From positions 3,472,001 through 3,536,000 of the forward strand of contig WHVY01000006.1 in the NCBI GenBank assembly GCA_022266195.1: a stretch of DNA of 64,000 nt, read 5' to 3'. Shown here one piece after another: positions 23,739 through 34,051 of this stretch; position 1 is the stretch's first letter; every line of letters begins with the position of its first letter. The stretch comes from Tetranychus cinnabarinus (Eukaryota > Arthropoda > Arachnida > Trombidiformes > Tetranychidae). Position numbers and translations under genes: made by a program. The notes beneath the pieces are model-generated. The model was not told where the DNA came from. It did no database searches and saw only the letters and a list, made by a program, of their open reading frames with translations.

Positions 23739-24082
23739 CCTCGGAACTCGAGTTTCATACAAGACCTAATCGTCCTTCAAACCAATCTTCTCCAATATTA
23801 CGATATTCATCTCTAGTTCAAGGATCATTCGATGGACAGGTTGATGAACAAGTTGACTTGCGTCCAAATTCACGAAAGCCATCATTGTTTGACTCTGTCA
23901 CATAATTTCACATAAAATAGATGTTTTACATTCATTAGCTCAAAGAGTGTTTAATGTCGATCGGGGTTACTGACAATTATTTTGTATTTCATAGTAAGGT
24001 GAGAAATATTTATAGAAATTAAAACATTACCAGATTTTTTGGTTGGTTCCTTGGTTTCCAGATCTCGACTTGAATGGTTCAT
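23739..24082 (-). pseudogene. Inverted, broken copy of the 72-aa gene
   Basis: It mirrors 15364-15733 on the opposite strand: ATG at 24082 (MNHSSRDLETKEPTKKS), the same intron position and the same acceptor. A CGA-to-TGA nonsense change follows CPSNDP, and a second stop (TGA for AGA) comes after the LGL-V stretch. The 3' end is cut by the plexin-like relic. This broken copy supports the plus-strand copy as the functional one. Confidence 0.7.
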
Positions 24083-24126
24083 CGATAAATAATAAAACTC
24101 AACACACAACTGACACGCCCCTCATT

Positions 24127-24415
24127 AAATTTTAACTACGGACCAGCACTCATTGAATTATCTATGAATAAAGCCTTTAATTTAAAGGCTGGCGAAAATA
24201 TTTGGGATCCATTTTTCTTGCAATTTCAAGGAATAGATGAAGTCTTGATCCAACTCGACACAGGTGAATATGAGGAAGATACTGAGTAAAGGGAAGCAAA
24301 AAGCGTTGATTATGGCCCACATTATCAACGCTTTCCGCTTCCCTTTACAAGTTTTTGAACTTATGGAATGTTGTCCTAACAGAAAGAAACAATGAGAACA
24401 AAGAAGCTGATCCAA
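24127..24415 (+). pseudogene. Second copy of the unrecognised gene relic
   Basis: It matches 15026-15312 in inverted position: an open stretch from at least 24134, with an in-frame ATG at 24164 (MNKAFNLKAGENIWDP) and ending LDTGEYEEDTE at the donor-like GAGTAAAG. The downstream exon start has been replaced by a palindrome (24288-24346), which removes the acceptor seen in the other copy. The final exon also carries a CGA-to-TGA change in the basic tail. Confidence 0.4.
24288..24346. repeat. 59-bp near-perfect palindrome
   Basis: Arms 24288-24313 and 24321-24346 (26 bp each, three mismatches) flank a 7-base loop. The homologous segment in the inverted copy (about 15110-15155) has only the left arm and no palindrome. 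Confidence 0.85.
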
Positions 24416-24446
24416 AAAGTGGCCCTCACTAAAAATCCAGTAAATT

Positions 24447-24596
24447 CACACTTATTTTGACCAAAAAATCAGAGCCATCTATTGGTATCAGAGCTCTAGC
24501 CCTAGCATGTACAGTGCTAGGAAAATTCAAAAAGTACTCTCGTCTTACTATTGGTAATATAATAGACGGCGCTGATTTTTGGTCAAAATAGTGTAC
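24447..24596. mobile_element. Miniature inverted-repeat element (MITE), about 150 bp
   Basis: Long imperfect terminal inverted repeats: the left arm at 24447-24487 contains TTATTTTGACCAAAAAATCA and the right arm at about 24554-24596 is its inverse, with internal GCGCCGTCTATT. A smaller hairpin CCTAGCA/TGCTAGG (24501-24521) lies inside. It shares the core GCGCCGTCTA and a nearby TATTACCA with the element at 55845-55969, so the two are probably related. No coding capacity. Confidence 0.7.
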
Positions 24597-24862
24597 CACA
24601 AAAACTGCTCAAAAATGTAAGACTCCAATTACCTGAACCCACAACTCAGGATGGCGCATCTTATGCCTCCCTTACCTGCAAACTAGTAAGACAAACAACA
24701 ATAAAGTGAATGTGTTCAGACACAAACTGCCCATTGGGTATCTTAAGGAACTGAGGCTATGAACTTTTTGAATAAAGAAAGTAATTTTCACGAAGAATCA
24801 CAAAAAATAAATGAATGAAAAACTATTGAGGAGTTTAATTCAAATTTGACTTAATAATAAAT

Positions 24863-27691
24863 TTACATCCTTTTGGTGAAGAAAGCGAATTGGTTTGTTA
24901 GCATTTCTGGATTATCTATTTCAGATATCTTGGTAGTTGAGTCTAATCTGCTCATGGATGCCACTTTTCTTGATCCAGTTCGATGTGCATCACTAAATTT
25001 AGTAGAAACTGTTGCTAATTTAAATCTATCAATTTCCTTGCGAAGATAATAAATACCAAGTCCAAGAATCAACAATAAAGTTAATGCCAATAATGTGATG
25101 ATAGAAAATTTAAAAGAAGAAATAATTTTAGGTGTGGAAGACTTCTTTTCTTCCTGAGCAGTTAAGACAATATTTAATCGATGCGATCCAATTTCAACCA
25201 ACGCTACCCATTCAGTCGATTTATTACCATACTCTATTTTAATTTTACAGGTTAAAATATTTAGGATAGAGTTAAATACAGTTTGATCACACTTGTACTC
25301 AGTGCAGCTAATTTTACATTGGATAGCAGTAATGTTCGTATTTAAAAGGTAATCAGTAAAGTAATTGGAAGTTGAGATTTTGATAGTCTCCGTATTTTCT
25401 GAGTAAACGGCAGAAGTAATTGCTGGAGGAAGGTTGAGATTTACACTGAGGTTCGGTAATGTCAATTGATTTGAATGCGAGTAGAAAACGAAGTTACCAA
25501 AAGCTGGTAATTTACCAGGAAAAGAATCAAATTTACAATATATGTCGCTATACGAAACGACGGTACAATTAAGTTCAATCGGCTTGGTAACATTGGCCAG
25601 CTTTATATTGACTTTTAAATCCTGGAAAGAGTTGTAATATTGGCCAATGAAATGAAATGGTACAGAATAACCAGGAAAATTATGCCATTCAGTCTTGTGA
25701 AAGATTGGATAAGGATTCGCTTGAAGAGGGAATGATTGGAAAAAAGAGCCTGCCACGAAAATTGATGCATAACCAGGCCAATAAATACCAGAAGGGAAAG
25801 TAAGCAAACAATTGAAGATGAACGTTTCCGTGTTTGGTGTGGAACATGGGAAAGTTAAATTATTGGCAACAATTTTCACTGTAACAATATGTTTAGTTGC
25901 AATACGTTTATATTCAAATCTTATTTTTGATGGATGATCTATCATAATGGATTGAGATAAGATTGATCCAAACAAAGGATCAACAAGGTAAACGATATCT
26001 GATAGCTCAAGATATTCAGTCCTAGTGAGGCTGGGTTGAGTGTTATCTGATACAGTGAGTGTCAAGAAAACGTTAATTGTTTTATAATAAGGAAATGCAA
26101 TTGAATTATTCAAGCTGTTTAGTTTACAGATGATCCTACCCGTTGTGGGACTATAACTAGCGTTGATTTTGATTAAAATATTGAAAGTTGCTTCCAGTGT
26201 CACATTGATATTCAATACATTTCCATTGGGATTGAAGTTAATCTCCAAGATACCATTTGATATGACCAACGGATTTATCACTGAGCTTGGAGCTAATTTT
26301 TTCCAAACTGGACATTTGAAGTTTTTTTGTGAGACGCACTCCAATCCACAGAGGTCACATTCAAGAGTAAGTTTACATTGGTGTTGAGGTAAAATATCAC
26401 AACTGTAAATTTGATGAGGAATAAAAACGTTGAAAGTGTTTGGATGGTAAAGATAAATAATATTCCTGTCGGGGTGAATGTAATCAAGTGATGCATTGAA
26501 ACGGGTAATAACTGGGTTAATGTCTTGGTCAATATCTTCCAGTCCATTAATGATAAAGACATTATTTTTTTGAGCAATTATAAGCGTCCATTTATTGAAC
26601 GGACTTGTTATTTCAAATTCAAACGTGTCTTGAATAGGATTTTGCGGTGTCACCGAAATTTCATCAAATCGGATATATGTAGCGCTATAATTTTTACTTA
26701 TATTGTAATAGACCATTTCGTTGAAGTAATTTAAACCCCCACATGTAAAAGTTCTATCTTCTAGGACACATTTGCTAACATTGCGCCCTTTTGCCGAAAT
26801 GGTCCGTAAATAGGGTTTCTGTGATGCCTTATCACAATTTTTACGACTCAAGTCAAGCTGGCGATTAATCTTGGCGAACTCGTAAACACATATGTGAATT
26901 GAGCCTCCATCATCAAGATAACCTACTATGATGTATTGTGCGGCTCTGAAAAATTTCACAAAAATGGGTAAAGTTGGTGTTTCTGCACAATCTTTCAACT
27001 TGAGGATGGCTCCATAATTTGGATTATTAATCCCTCTCGGAACCGTCGACCAGTGGTTCGTACAAGCTCGAGTAACTGAAACTGTACCTCTGTCATTAGT
27101 AAGCGCTAGATAAGCATAAGTATGAGGATGAAAACCGTGTATACCCAACGGTGTCCCAACATCTTTCAGATCAAAACTGATGGTTGGAACAAAAAAAGCT
27201 TGTTTATCACAAGGCCATAAACCCAAAAAGGCTAATTTAACACAATGGTCACCATATTGAAGAACAGAATCGCATTTGTGAATAATCATAAATCCTTTCC
27301 AACTATTAAGTGCTGCTGCAGCAGAAAATGCTGCTGGATTTTTAGCGATCATTGTTAGTGCACAAAGCTCAACCAATTTACCATTCCTGATCTCACTAGA
27401 CGCATAATGTGTACCATTAAATACAACATAGTAGCTCAGACCATCGGGCTCCCAATAACGGATTTTGGCACGGTCTGTGAACCCAGGATATTGAAAGTCA
27501 ATCTCAATTTTTGTAGCTTTTGGGGAAATAAACGAAGGACTACTTTGGATAAAACGCAATCCGGGTTCTCTAGATAAATGTCCAAACACAACTGTAACAA
27601 AACATGTAAACACTAAAGTAACGGGGATAACTGGTTGCGACAATGGGTCTTTAGTCCTTAAAAATTTAGACGCAAACCAGGTTTTTACCAT
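24863..27691 (-). CDS. Plexin-like single-pass receptor without intracellular GAP domain
   Basis: A single exon of 942 aa from the ATG at 27691 (MVKTWFASKF); the frame upstream opens with TTG, which I do not use. A hydrophobic signal or anchor spans residues about 18-37. A divergent Sema-like domain spans about 40-425. A Cys-rich PSI-like segment (CDILPQHQC, CDLCGLEC) is near 425-460. IPT-like beta repeats run to about 840, a transmembrane helix is near 855-878, and a tail of about 60 residues follows. The domain order is that of plexins, but full plexins carry a large cytoplasmic RasGAP-like region that is absent here. It may be a decoy or co-receptor for semaphorins, which is inference. The lack of introns suggests retroposition or intron loss. 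Assignment to plexin rather than another Sema/PSI/IPT family is moderate. Confidence 0.6.
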   Translation of the reverse strand: MVKTWFASKFLRTKDPLSQPVIPVTLVFTCFVTVVFGHLSREPGLRFIQSSPSFISPKATKIEIDFQYPGFTDRAKIRYWEPDGLSYYVVFNGTHYASSEIRNGKLVELCALTMIAKNPAAFSAAAALNSWKGFMIIHKCDSVLQYGDHCVKLAFLGLWPCDKQAFFVPTISFDLKDVGTPLGIHGFHPHTYAYLALTNDRGTVSVTRACTNHWSTVPRGINNPNYGAILKLKDCAETPTLPIFVKFFRAAQYIIVGYLDDGGSIHICVYEFAKINRQLDLSRKNCDKASQKPYLRTISAKGRNVSKCVLEDRTFTCGGLNYFNEMVYYNISKNYSATYIRFDEISVTPQNPIQDTFEFEITSPFNKWTLIIAQKNNVFIINGLEDIDQDINPVITRFNASLDYIHPDRNIIYLYHPNTFNVFIPHQIYSCDILPQHQCKLTLECDLCGLECVSQKNFKCPVWKKLAPSSVINPLVISNGILEINFNPNGNVLNINVTLEATFNILIKINASYSPTTGRIICKLNSLNNSIAFPYYKTINVFLTLTVSDNTQPSLTRTEYLELSDIVYLVDPLFGSILSQSIMIDHPSKIRFEYKRIATKHIVTVKIVANNLTFPCSTPNTETFIFNCLLTFPSGIYWPGYASIFVAGSFFQSFPLQANPYPIFHKTEWHNFPGYSVPFHFIGQYYNSFQDLKVNIKLANVTKPIELNCTVVSYSDIYCKFDSFPGKLPAFGNFVFYSHSNQLTLPNLSVNLNLPPAITSAVYSENTETIKISTSNYFTDYLLNTNITAIQCKISCTEYKCDQTVFNSILNILTCKIKIEYGNKSTEWVALVEIGSHRLNIVLTAQEEKKSSTPKIISSFKFSIITLLALTLLLILGLGIYYLRKEIDRFKLATVSTKFSDAHRTGSRKVASMSRLDSTTKISEIDNPEMLTNQFAFFTKRM

Positions 27692-28629
27692 ATTGCATTG
27701 CTTACAATTGCTGATATTTTTACAACTGGAAGAAGTGAGAAAAGGAGTATAAAATGATTTCAAAGGATATTATTACAAGGTTGTTACTAAAAGACACAAT
27801 TTTCATATTTATTCACATGTAAAAAAATGGTTAGAAACTGGTTAAAATTAATTTCTTGTCAGTCAAGACTCTGTTGGTTAGTAGAGACACAAAAACTGAG
27901 TCCATTTGTGGTATTAAAGATTTAAAGAAAGATAGAGTTCAAAGTTGAAACTTGGATTGCATTTTGAACAATTATGGAAGCAAATTTTTTCATAAAACTC
28001 ATTCAACTGATTTAACTTTTGATTGTAAACCAGAAAATGAACTTATTTTAAGAAAGTTTTCTGTTTCTGTACAACAGATCAAGCTCGATTTTCAGTTAAA
28101 TATTTTGCATTCTGTGACCGTAAGAATTAACTGAAACCTAGTATTCGTATATAAAATACTTACGGCAAGATTAGTTTTCCGATTATTAACCAAATACAGT
28201 CCAAGTTGAACACATCCATGTTTGAATTTGTAACAAAAGGTTAACCGTAATTTTTATGAACAAATAAAATATACTCAAATGGTGCAGTTGAATTTTCATG
28301 GAAAGTGATAAGTTTATGAAAATGACAGTTAATGACAGGTATAAACCATTGGCAACACAAAAAGATTGAAACTTAAACAATTAAAATAATTATTTATTGG
28401 AGCGAAAGTAGCTTAACAAGTTTACTTGTTAGACGTCTCTTTATCAACAAAACTTGAACATTGCATAGCAATGTTTCTGTACGCGAAAATCGTATTATAA
28501 CAATTTTTCAAAATTTTTTTACAAGATACGTCAATTTAACTAATAAACACAATTATATTTAGAGTCAAAAACGACATTATCATCAGTAATTAAATAAGCT
28601 ATAAAATAGAGATTCCTTTTAGTTTCAGT
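27692..28629. other. Intergenic region before the DM9 array
   Basis: AT-rich sequence upstream of the plexin-like gene and downstream of the first DM9 gene. On the minus strand an AATAAA is present near 28391, a possible poly(A) signal for DM9-1. No gene was recognised. Confidence 0.4.
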
Positions 28630-29501
28630 TTAAATAGCAAAGTCAGCAAAGCATAAAAGTTGATAAGCTTGCCGGTATTTCTCGTCTTTTCCCACTGGTC
28701 CTGCAGCTGCCTTCCTAGCTGGATATAATTCACCCAGAACCTTATAACCAGAGTTGGAAAATCGGGCAACGTAAAGCTCTTTATCATATGCAGTGTGACC
28801 ACCAGAAATGGCACCATTTCTCAGTCCACCATTTGATTCTTCCTCCCAAACTAGTTGAGACGGATTCTTTGTAACAAGCAAATCAAACTCTCGATGCTCA
28901 TTAGCTTTATATCCGTATGGAACTTTACATAAAGAATCAGTTGGATCAAAAGTTCCAGGAATCACTTCATAGTCTCTTCCATTATTAGCTAAATGCTTAG
29001 CTCGACAGACGTAAACAGTCTTTCCATTGGATCCAGTTCCACCAGCAAAAGCATCAGTCAGGGAATAATTGTCAGAGTTATAACTAACCCATTTAATCTC
29101 ACCTCTCATCGAATTCATCTTCTCTGTAAATGAAGTTAAAGATGTAGTTGAAGTTACCTTCGATGATGATGACTTAACACCAACAATAACACTGATGCAT
29201 AAAGCTGTAGCAACTAAGAGGCCAGTACCGATAAATGCGAGTTTTTTCCTGGTGAAATTGCTGAAAGAGTAAGATTTAAAGGTCAGTTAATTTTATATTG
29301 TGAGTTGACATTATCAAACAATTACTCTTGATTGAAATTGAACATTACAAACAGTGAATGGTTAACATAAAGTAATGAAAATCTTAAGAGGTGTTGTTTG
29401 CTTAGGAAACACGTTACGGGTTAAAATGAATGTTTAATACAATGATGTTCTTACCTATTCCATGATGATGAGATCTCATTAAGATTTGATTCCAACTCCA
29501 T
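28630..29501 (-). CDS. Type II membrane DM9 (DUF3421) protein, DM9-1, with exonised intron
   Basis: Two exons, 29501-29455 and 29260-28630, give 225 aa. Exon 1 encodes MELESNLNEISSSWN. Exon 2 opens with a basic stop-transfer-like FTRKK, then a transmembrane helix (FIGTGLLVATALCISVIV), a Ser/Thr linker and two DM9 repeats (GGTGSNGKTVYVCRAKH, IPGTF, CKVPYG; then GAISGGHTAYDKELYVARF). In all intact paralogues an intron separates the membrane exon from the DM9 exon. Here most of that intron is deleted and its 3' end reads through in frame, adding VTSTTSLTSFT before EKMNS. DM9 proteins are known in molluscs and insects as lectin-like or parasite-responsive proteins; this membrane form is inferred to display DM9 outside the cell or in a lumen. 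Confidence 0.85.
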
Positions 29502-30238
29502 TATAAAGGGATTGATATTGACCAACTAAAACTATGGATTTATAACTTCACTCTCAATCAACGACACATTACAAGTGACAATAACCAGTCAAATTGTTAA
29601 TTGTCTTTAATAAATGAATAAACTTACTTCGCATTGGCTTCTTATCATTTAATTGTTATCGAGATTTTAGGTTTCAATGAATGGTGTCATGTGAATTAAA
29701 GGGAAAAATTGTAAATTTGAAAGTCAATCAATAAAAAATGTATAAATTTCAATTGTTTTCCGGGTAAATATTAGGCGTTAATTAAGTCACAGGAAAAAAT
29801 CACAAGTTTTTAATCGCTTGTATCGAGAAGTCATGAATTAAGTTGGGCAACTTCAGTTTAATCATGTAAATATGCACAATCTTGCTCAAAACTGACTGCA
29901 ATCAATATTATGAAATGACAAAAGGTCGGACATTTTAGACGTGAAACTTGTAGTAAAACGAGCATCTGTCATAGTCCTAGAATCCAAAGTATGGTACTAA
30001 TGAAAGAGTAATACATTCAAAATTTTGCGAAGTTATTATAACCTTTCTGTCTAAGGCTATGAAAGATGCTGAGCATGAAGAGCTTTATGACTGGAAAAGA
30101 TGGTCAAATTGATACGGTTTGGGAAGCGGTTAGGATGAAGATATAAAATTAATTTGAAGCATAAAATATTCAGATTTAGAGACACATAAAAATCAATTGG
30201 AAGATTGACGATTTTAATTCAAGATTTCATTGAAACAT
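29502..30238. other. Upstream region of DM9-1
   Basis: It holds the TATA promoter of DM9-1 and a diverged form of the block repeated upstream of the other DM9 genes (around 29766-29890, TAAATATTAGGCGTTA). The same segment recurs upstream of DM9-5. No gene. Confidence 0.5.
29536..29546 (-). promoter_or_regulatory. TATA box of DM9-1
   Basis: GTTATAAATCC on the minus strand about 35 bp upstream of the ATG (29501). It is identical at the same place upstream of DM9-2, DM9-3 and DM9-5. Confidence 0.6.
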
Positions 30239-32005
30239 TTACAGAGCATAATCAGATAAACATAAAAGATCATAACGTTCACGATATCTCTCTAATCCAT
30301 CTACTGGTCCTGAAGCTTTATTATGAGCCAAATGTAATTTACCCAGAACTGTATAGCCGTAGTATTGAAATCTGGTAACGTAAAGCTCTTCATCGTATGC
30401 AGTGTGTCCACCAGAAATGGCACCTTTTTTAAGTTTCCCATTATTATCTTCCACCCAAACTAATCGAGATGGATTTTTCGTAACAAGTAACTCAAACTCT
30501 GAATGAGCATTAGCTTTATCACCGTATGGGACTTTACATACAGAATCGGTTGGATCAAAAGTTCCAGGAATCACTTCGTCTTCGTTTCTTCTATTAGCTC
30601 GCTGTTTAGCTCGACAAAGGTAAACAGTCTTTCCATTGGCACCAGTACCGCCAGGTAAAGCATTAGTCAGTGAATAATCTGCAGAACTATAGCTAACCCA
30701 TTTAATCTCATCTTTAATCAAATTCATCTTCTCTGTAATGAAATGTCAAATATAAAATTGGTTCAATGAAAAATGAGTTGACATCTTTAAACAGGTCAAA
30801 TGACATTTAATCGGATAGCAAATGATCGCAATAGATGTTATTTTAGTTTTGATAGTTTAAAAATTTATTTACCTTTGTGTACACTTAAAGCCAAAGGTGC
30901 CTTCGATGATGATGACTTGACACTAACAGCAACAATAACACTGATGCATATAGCTGTAGCAACTAAAACGCCAGTACCGATAAATGCGAGCTTTTTCCTT
31001 GTAAGATTACTGAAAGAGCTGAGATTTCAAAGTATAAAAAATAAAATTGTTTATTGTGAGTTGACAATCGTTATTGATTATTCATCAAATTATAATAGTA
31101 TCAAACATTGACTCGAAAATATGTAGATAAATCTGTAACTGATCATTATAAACAGGTTCAAGGGTAACATAGAATCAGGTAAATCTTAACAAAAGAGGTG
31201 TTATTATTTCAATGGCACTTTATTTCCAATCAATCTTATTGTTTATTAATGAATACAAAACAGTTGAATTGATTATGAAATGCAGATTTTGTTTGTATCT
31301 TACATCTCAGATAACATGTTAAAACTAATCAAGGTTGAATATAAACTTGAGCCAAAACTTAAGTTATGAGATGAGATGAACAATTCATTGAAAGGTCAGT
31401 CGAATGAATAATTATAATAAACCCTGATCTAAACCTTGGTTTCGATGTTTACTGGGATCGCACCAAATTACAGCTTTCATCGAATCATAACGAATAATTT
31501 TGTTTTTTAATCAAAATTTATCCTTTCAAAGTCATCATTTTCAATTAATTTAAGCGTCTAAAAAATATATTAATAATTAACAAATTTACATTGAAATGTC
31601 TCAAAATTTTCACTGAAACATTTTTGATGGTCTAAGGAGTTGAAGATGAATGGATTGAAACCGTTTTGATTGTCTTGATCAAGCCATTTCATTTCCACCT
31701 CAATTATGTTGTGTATGCTTGAAACTTAATAATCTCGGTCACAAACCATTCTTCTGACTGGCAAATTAACATGATTATTGAGACGAAATCAAGTTAAGTT
31801 CCACAATTATCTTTATAAATCTCACGGTTGTATTGAATAGCTTTAATTGTGACTTTGTTTTCAATTTAAATCAATAAAGTCAAGCTTTTGACTGAATAAA
31901 TAACCTTTAATTTTTGAGTAAAAGTGATCAGACAAGTTAAACGTGTTCGTTTACTTACCTAGTCCATGATGATGATATCTCATTAAGATTTGATTCCAAC
32001 TCCAT
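30239..32005 (-). CDS. Type II membrane DM9 (DUF3421) protein, DM9-2
   Basis: Three exons: 32005-31959, 31009-30873 and 30732-30239, with phases 2 and 1, giving 225 aa. Exon 1 is a short cytosolic tail (MELESNLNEISSSWT). Exon 2 is basic LTRKK, then a transmembrane helix (FIGTGVLVATAICISVIV) and a linker. Exon 3 opens EKMNLIKDEIKWVSY and carries two DM9 repeats with conserved Cys in VYLCRAK, SVCKVPYG and DLLCLSDYAL. Basic residues before the helix predict N-in/C-out topology. This member shows the ancestral exon layout against which the altered copies are judged. The first intron (949 bp) is long for this window. Confidence 0.88.
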
Positions 32006-32039
32006 TATAAAGGGATTGATATTGACCAAATAAAACTAT

Positions 32040-32050
32040 GGATTTATAAC
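32040..32050 (-). promoter_or_regulatory. TATA box of DM9-2
   Basis: GTTATAAATCC on the minus strand, about 35 bp upstream of the ATG at 32005. Confidence 0.6.
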
Positions 32051-32343
32051 TTCACTCTCAATCAATGACACATTACAAGTGACACTAACCAGTCTAGTTG
32101 CTGACTGTCTTGAATGTTACACTGAATTTGCCCCACAACTTCTTATCATTTAATTGTAATCAAAACTACAGGTGTGAAGTGAATTAAGCGGAATAGATAA
32201 ATAATTGTCAATATTTAATAAATAATGATGAAACTTAATTTGTTTTCAGAGTAAATATTAGGCGTTATTTTTGTTACAATAAAAACAATCATTGTTTTCA
32301 CGAAGATAAATATGAGTAAAGTTAAAAAACTGTAAACTTAATC

Positions 32344-32351
32344 ATGCAAAT
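32344..32351 (+). promoter_or_regulatory. Conserved octamer ATGCAAAT upstream of DM9-2
   Basis: ATGCAAAT lies in a block repeated upstream of most DM9 genes, about 340 bp from the ATG. The octamer is the classic POU-domain binding site; a role here is inferred from conservation only. Confidence 0.4.
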
Positions 32352-32734
32352 GTGTAGAATCTTGATCAGAATCGATCTGAAGATTTGATTTCGACAATCA
32401 ATAAAATGGATGCAGGATTGACATCTTATTAAATTTTATTTAAACAGAAAAGCCAAGATCTAATAAAGGAGTTATTCCAACTTCGATATGCCTTCGAACC
32501 TGTTGACCGAAGAGACCTCATATTATGGAAAATTAAAAAAGACTTTTTCTAAGCACTATTACCTCATTTCTCAGAATGAAAATTGTCGAGTTTGCTTTTG
32601 TGTGATAAATTTTATTTCAAGAATTGCAAGAGTACAATTAATAGTATTACCCATTACATTACAAGATTCAGATACATAAGTTACACGATTTAAAAATTGG
32701 ACTTTGATAAAAGTTTGACTTTTAACTAAAACAT

Positions 32735-33765
32735 TTACAGAGCATAATCATCAACACATAAAAGATCATAAGTTTCTAGGTATAGCTCTATTCCATCAGC
32801 TGGTCCAATAGCAGCTTTATTATGAGCCAAATGTAATTTACCCAGAACCGTATAGCCATTGTATTGAAATCGGGTAACGTAAAGCTCTTCATTATATACA
32901 GTTTGACCACCAGAAACGGCCCCACTTTTTAAATTACCTTGCAAATCCTCCTGCCAAAATAATCGAGATGGATTTTTTGTAACAAGTAACTCAAACTCTG
33001 AATGGTCATTAGCTTTTTCACCGTATGGGACGGCACATAATCCATTTGTGGAATCAAAAGTTCCAGGAATCACTTCATAGTCTCTTCTATTATTAGATAA
33101 ATGGTTAGCTCGACAGACGTAAACAGTCTTTCCATTACATCCAGTTCCACCAGCTAAAGCATCAGTCAATGAATAATTGTCAGAGTTATAACCAACCCAT
33201 TTAATTTCATCTTTAATCAAATTCATCTTCTCTGTAAAGAAAGGTAAAATATAAATACATTCAATTAAAAATGATCTGAAATTTGTTAGGTTAACAGGTC
33301 AAAGGACAATGCGTTCACTTGTATTAATCAATAGTAAATTAAATGTGATTTTGGTTTTGATAGTTTAAAATTTGTTTACCGATGTATGCACTTAAAGTTA
33401 AAGGTGCCTTCGGTGATGATGCCTTAGCACTTGTGACACTAACAGCAACAATAACACTGATGCATACAACTGTAGCCACTAAAACACCAATACCAAAGAA
33501 CGCTATCGTTTTCTTTGTAAGACTATTGAAAAAGGAAAGTTTTAATGTCAGTAAATTGTCTTATGCATAAAATTGATCAGACATCAAGGACTACTATTGC
33601 TTCTCAGATGAGTACATAGATTTAAGGCGAGAATTGAGCGCAATCAAGGTTTAAAAGTGATCTGCGGATTAAACATGTTTGTTTTGTACAACAATGTACT
33701 TACCAAGTCCCTGAAGATGTTTCATTTTGGTTTGTTATCTCATAAAGATTTGATTTCAGCGCCAT
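32735..33765 (-). CDS. Type II membrane DM9 (DUF3421) protein, DM9-3
   Basis: Three exons: 33765-33704, 33522-33380 and 33231-32735, giving 233 aa. Exon 1 is longer and diverged (MALKSNLYEITNQNETSSGT), a type shared in part with DM9-6. The exon 2 acceptor CAATAG lies one codon deeper than in DM9-2. The helix is FFGIGVLVATVVCISVIV. Exon 3 has EKMNLIKDEIKWVGY and both DM9 repeats (GGTGCNGKTVYVCRANH with an extra Cys; GAVSGGQTVYNEELYVTRF). No breaks were seen. Confidence 0.87.
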
Positions 33766-33799
33766 TATTAAGGGATTGATATTGACCAACTAAAACTAT

Positions 33800-33810
33800 G
33801 GATTTATAAC
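33800..33810 (-). promoter_or_regulatory. TATA box of DM9-3
   Basis: GTTATAAATCC on the minus strand about 35 bp upstream of the ATG at 33765. Confidence 0.6.
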
Positions 33811-34043
33811 TTCACCTTCAATCAACTACACATTACAAGTGACACTAACTAGGTTAGTTGTCGACTGTCTTGAATGTTACACTGAATTACCAAAATTCCT
33901 TATCGTAAATCATGAATAATGATGAAAAATAAATTTGTTTTTAGAGTAAATAACATTTAATAGGCGTTATTTTGTTAAAATAAAATTAATAATATTTTCA
34001 TGAAGATAAATATGAGTAAAGTTAAAAAACTGTAAAATTAATC

Positions 34044-34051
34044 ATGCAAAT
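34044..34051 (+). promoter_or_regulatory. Conserved octamer ATGCAAAT upstream of DM9-3
   Basis: The same element and flanking block (AATCATGCAAATGTGT) as upstream of DM9-2. Confidence 0.4.

Larger units (their letters stand above)
32006..32734. other. Upstream region of DM9-2
   Basis: It holds the TATA box and the conserved upstream block with the octamer. A short plus-strand frame near 32488 is not conserved in the other units and is not called. Confidence 0.5.

Noticed and set aside
27952..28134. 60-aa plus-strand frame between the plexin-like and DM9 genes
   Set aside because: No homology signal, no splice partner and no paralogous copy to support it.
28599..28817. Out-of-frame minus-strand frames inside DM9 exons (also at 34685-34876 and 39877-40128)
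   Set aside because: Alternative-frame shadows; they recur because the DM9 exons are paralogous, not because they code.
29119..29160. A possible 34-nt intron (GTAACT...TTACAG) in DM9-1
   Set aside because: Removing it breaks the reading frame and it is too short; reading through keeps the frame and matches the paralogues.
32488..32679. 63-aa plus-strand frame upstream of DM9-2
   Set aside because: Related sequence in the neighbouring unit (about 35640-35730) does not keep the frame.
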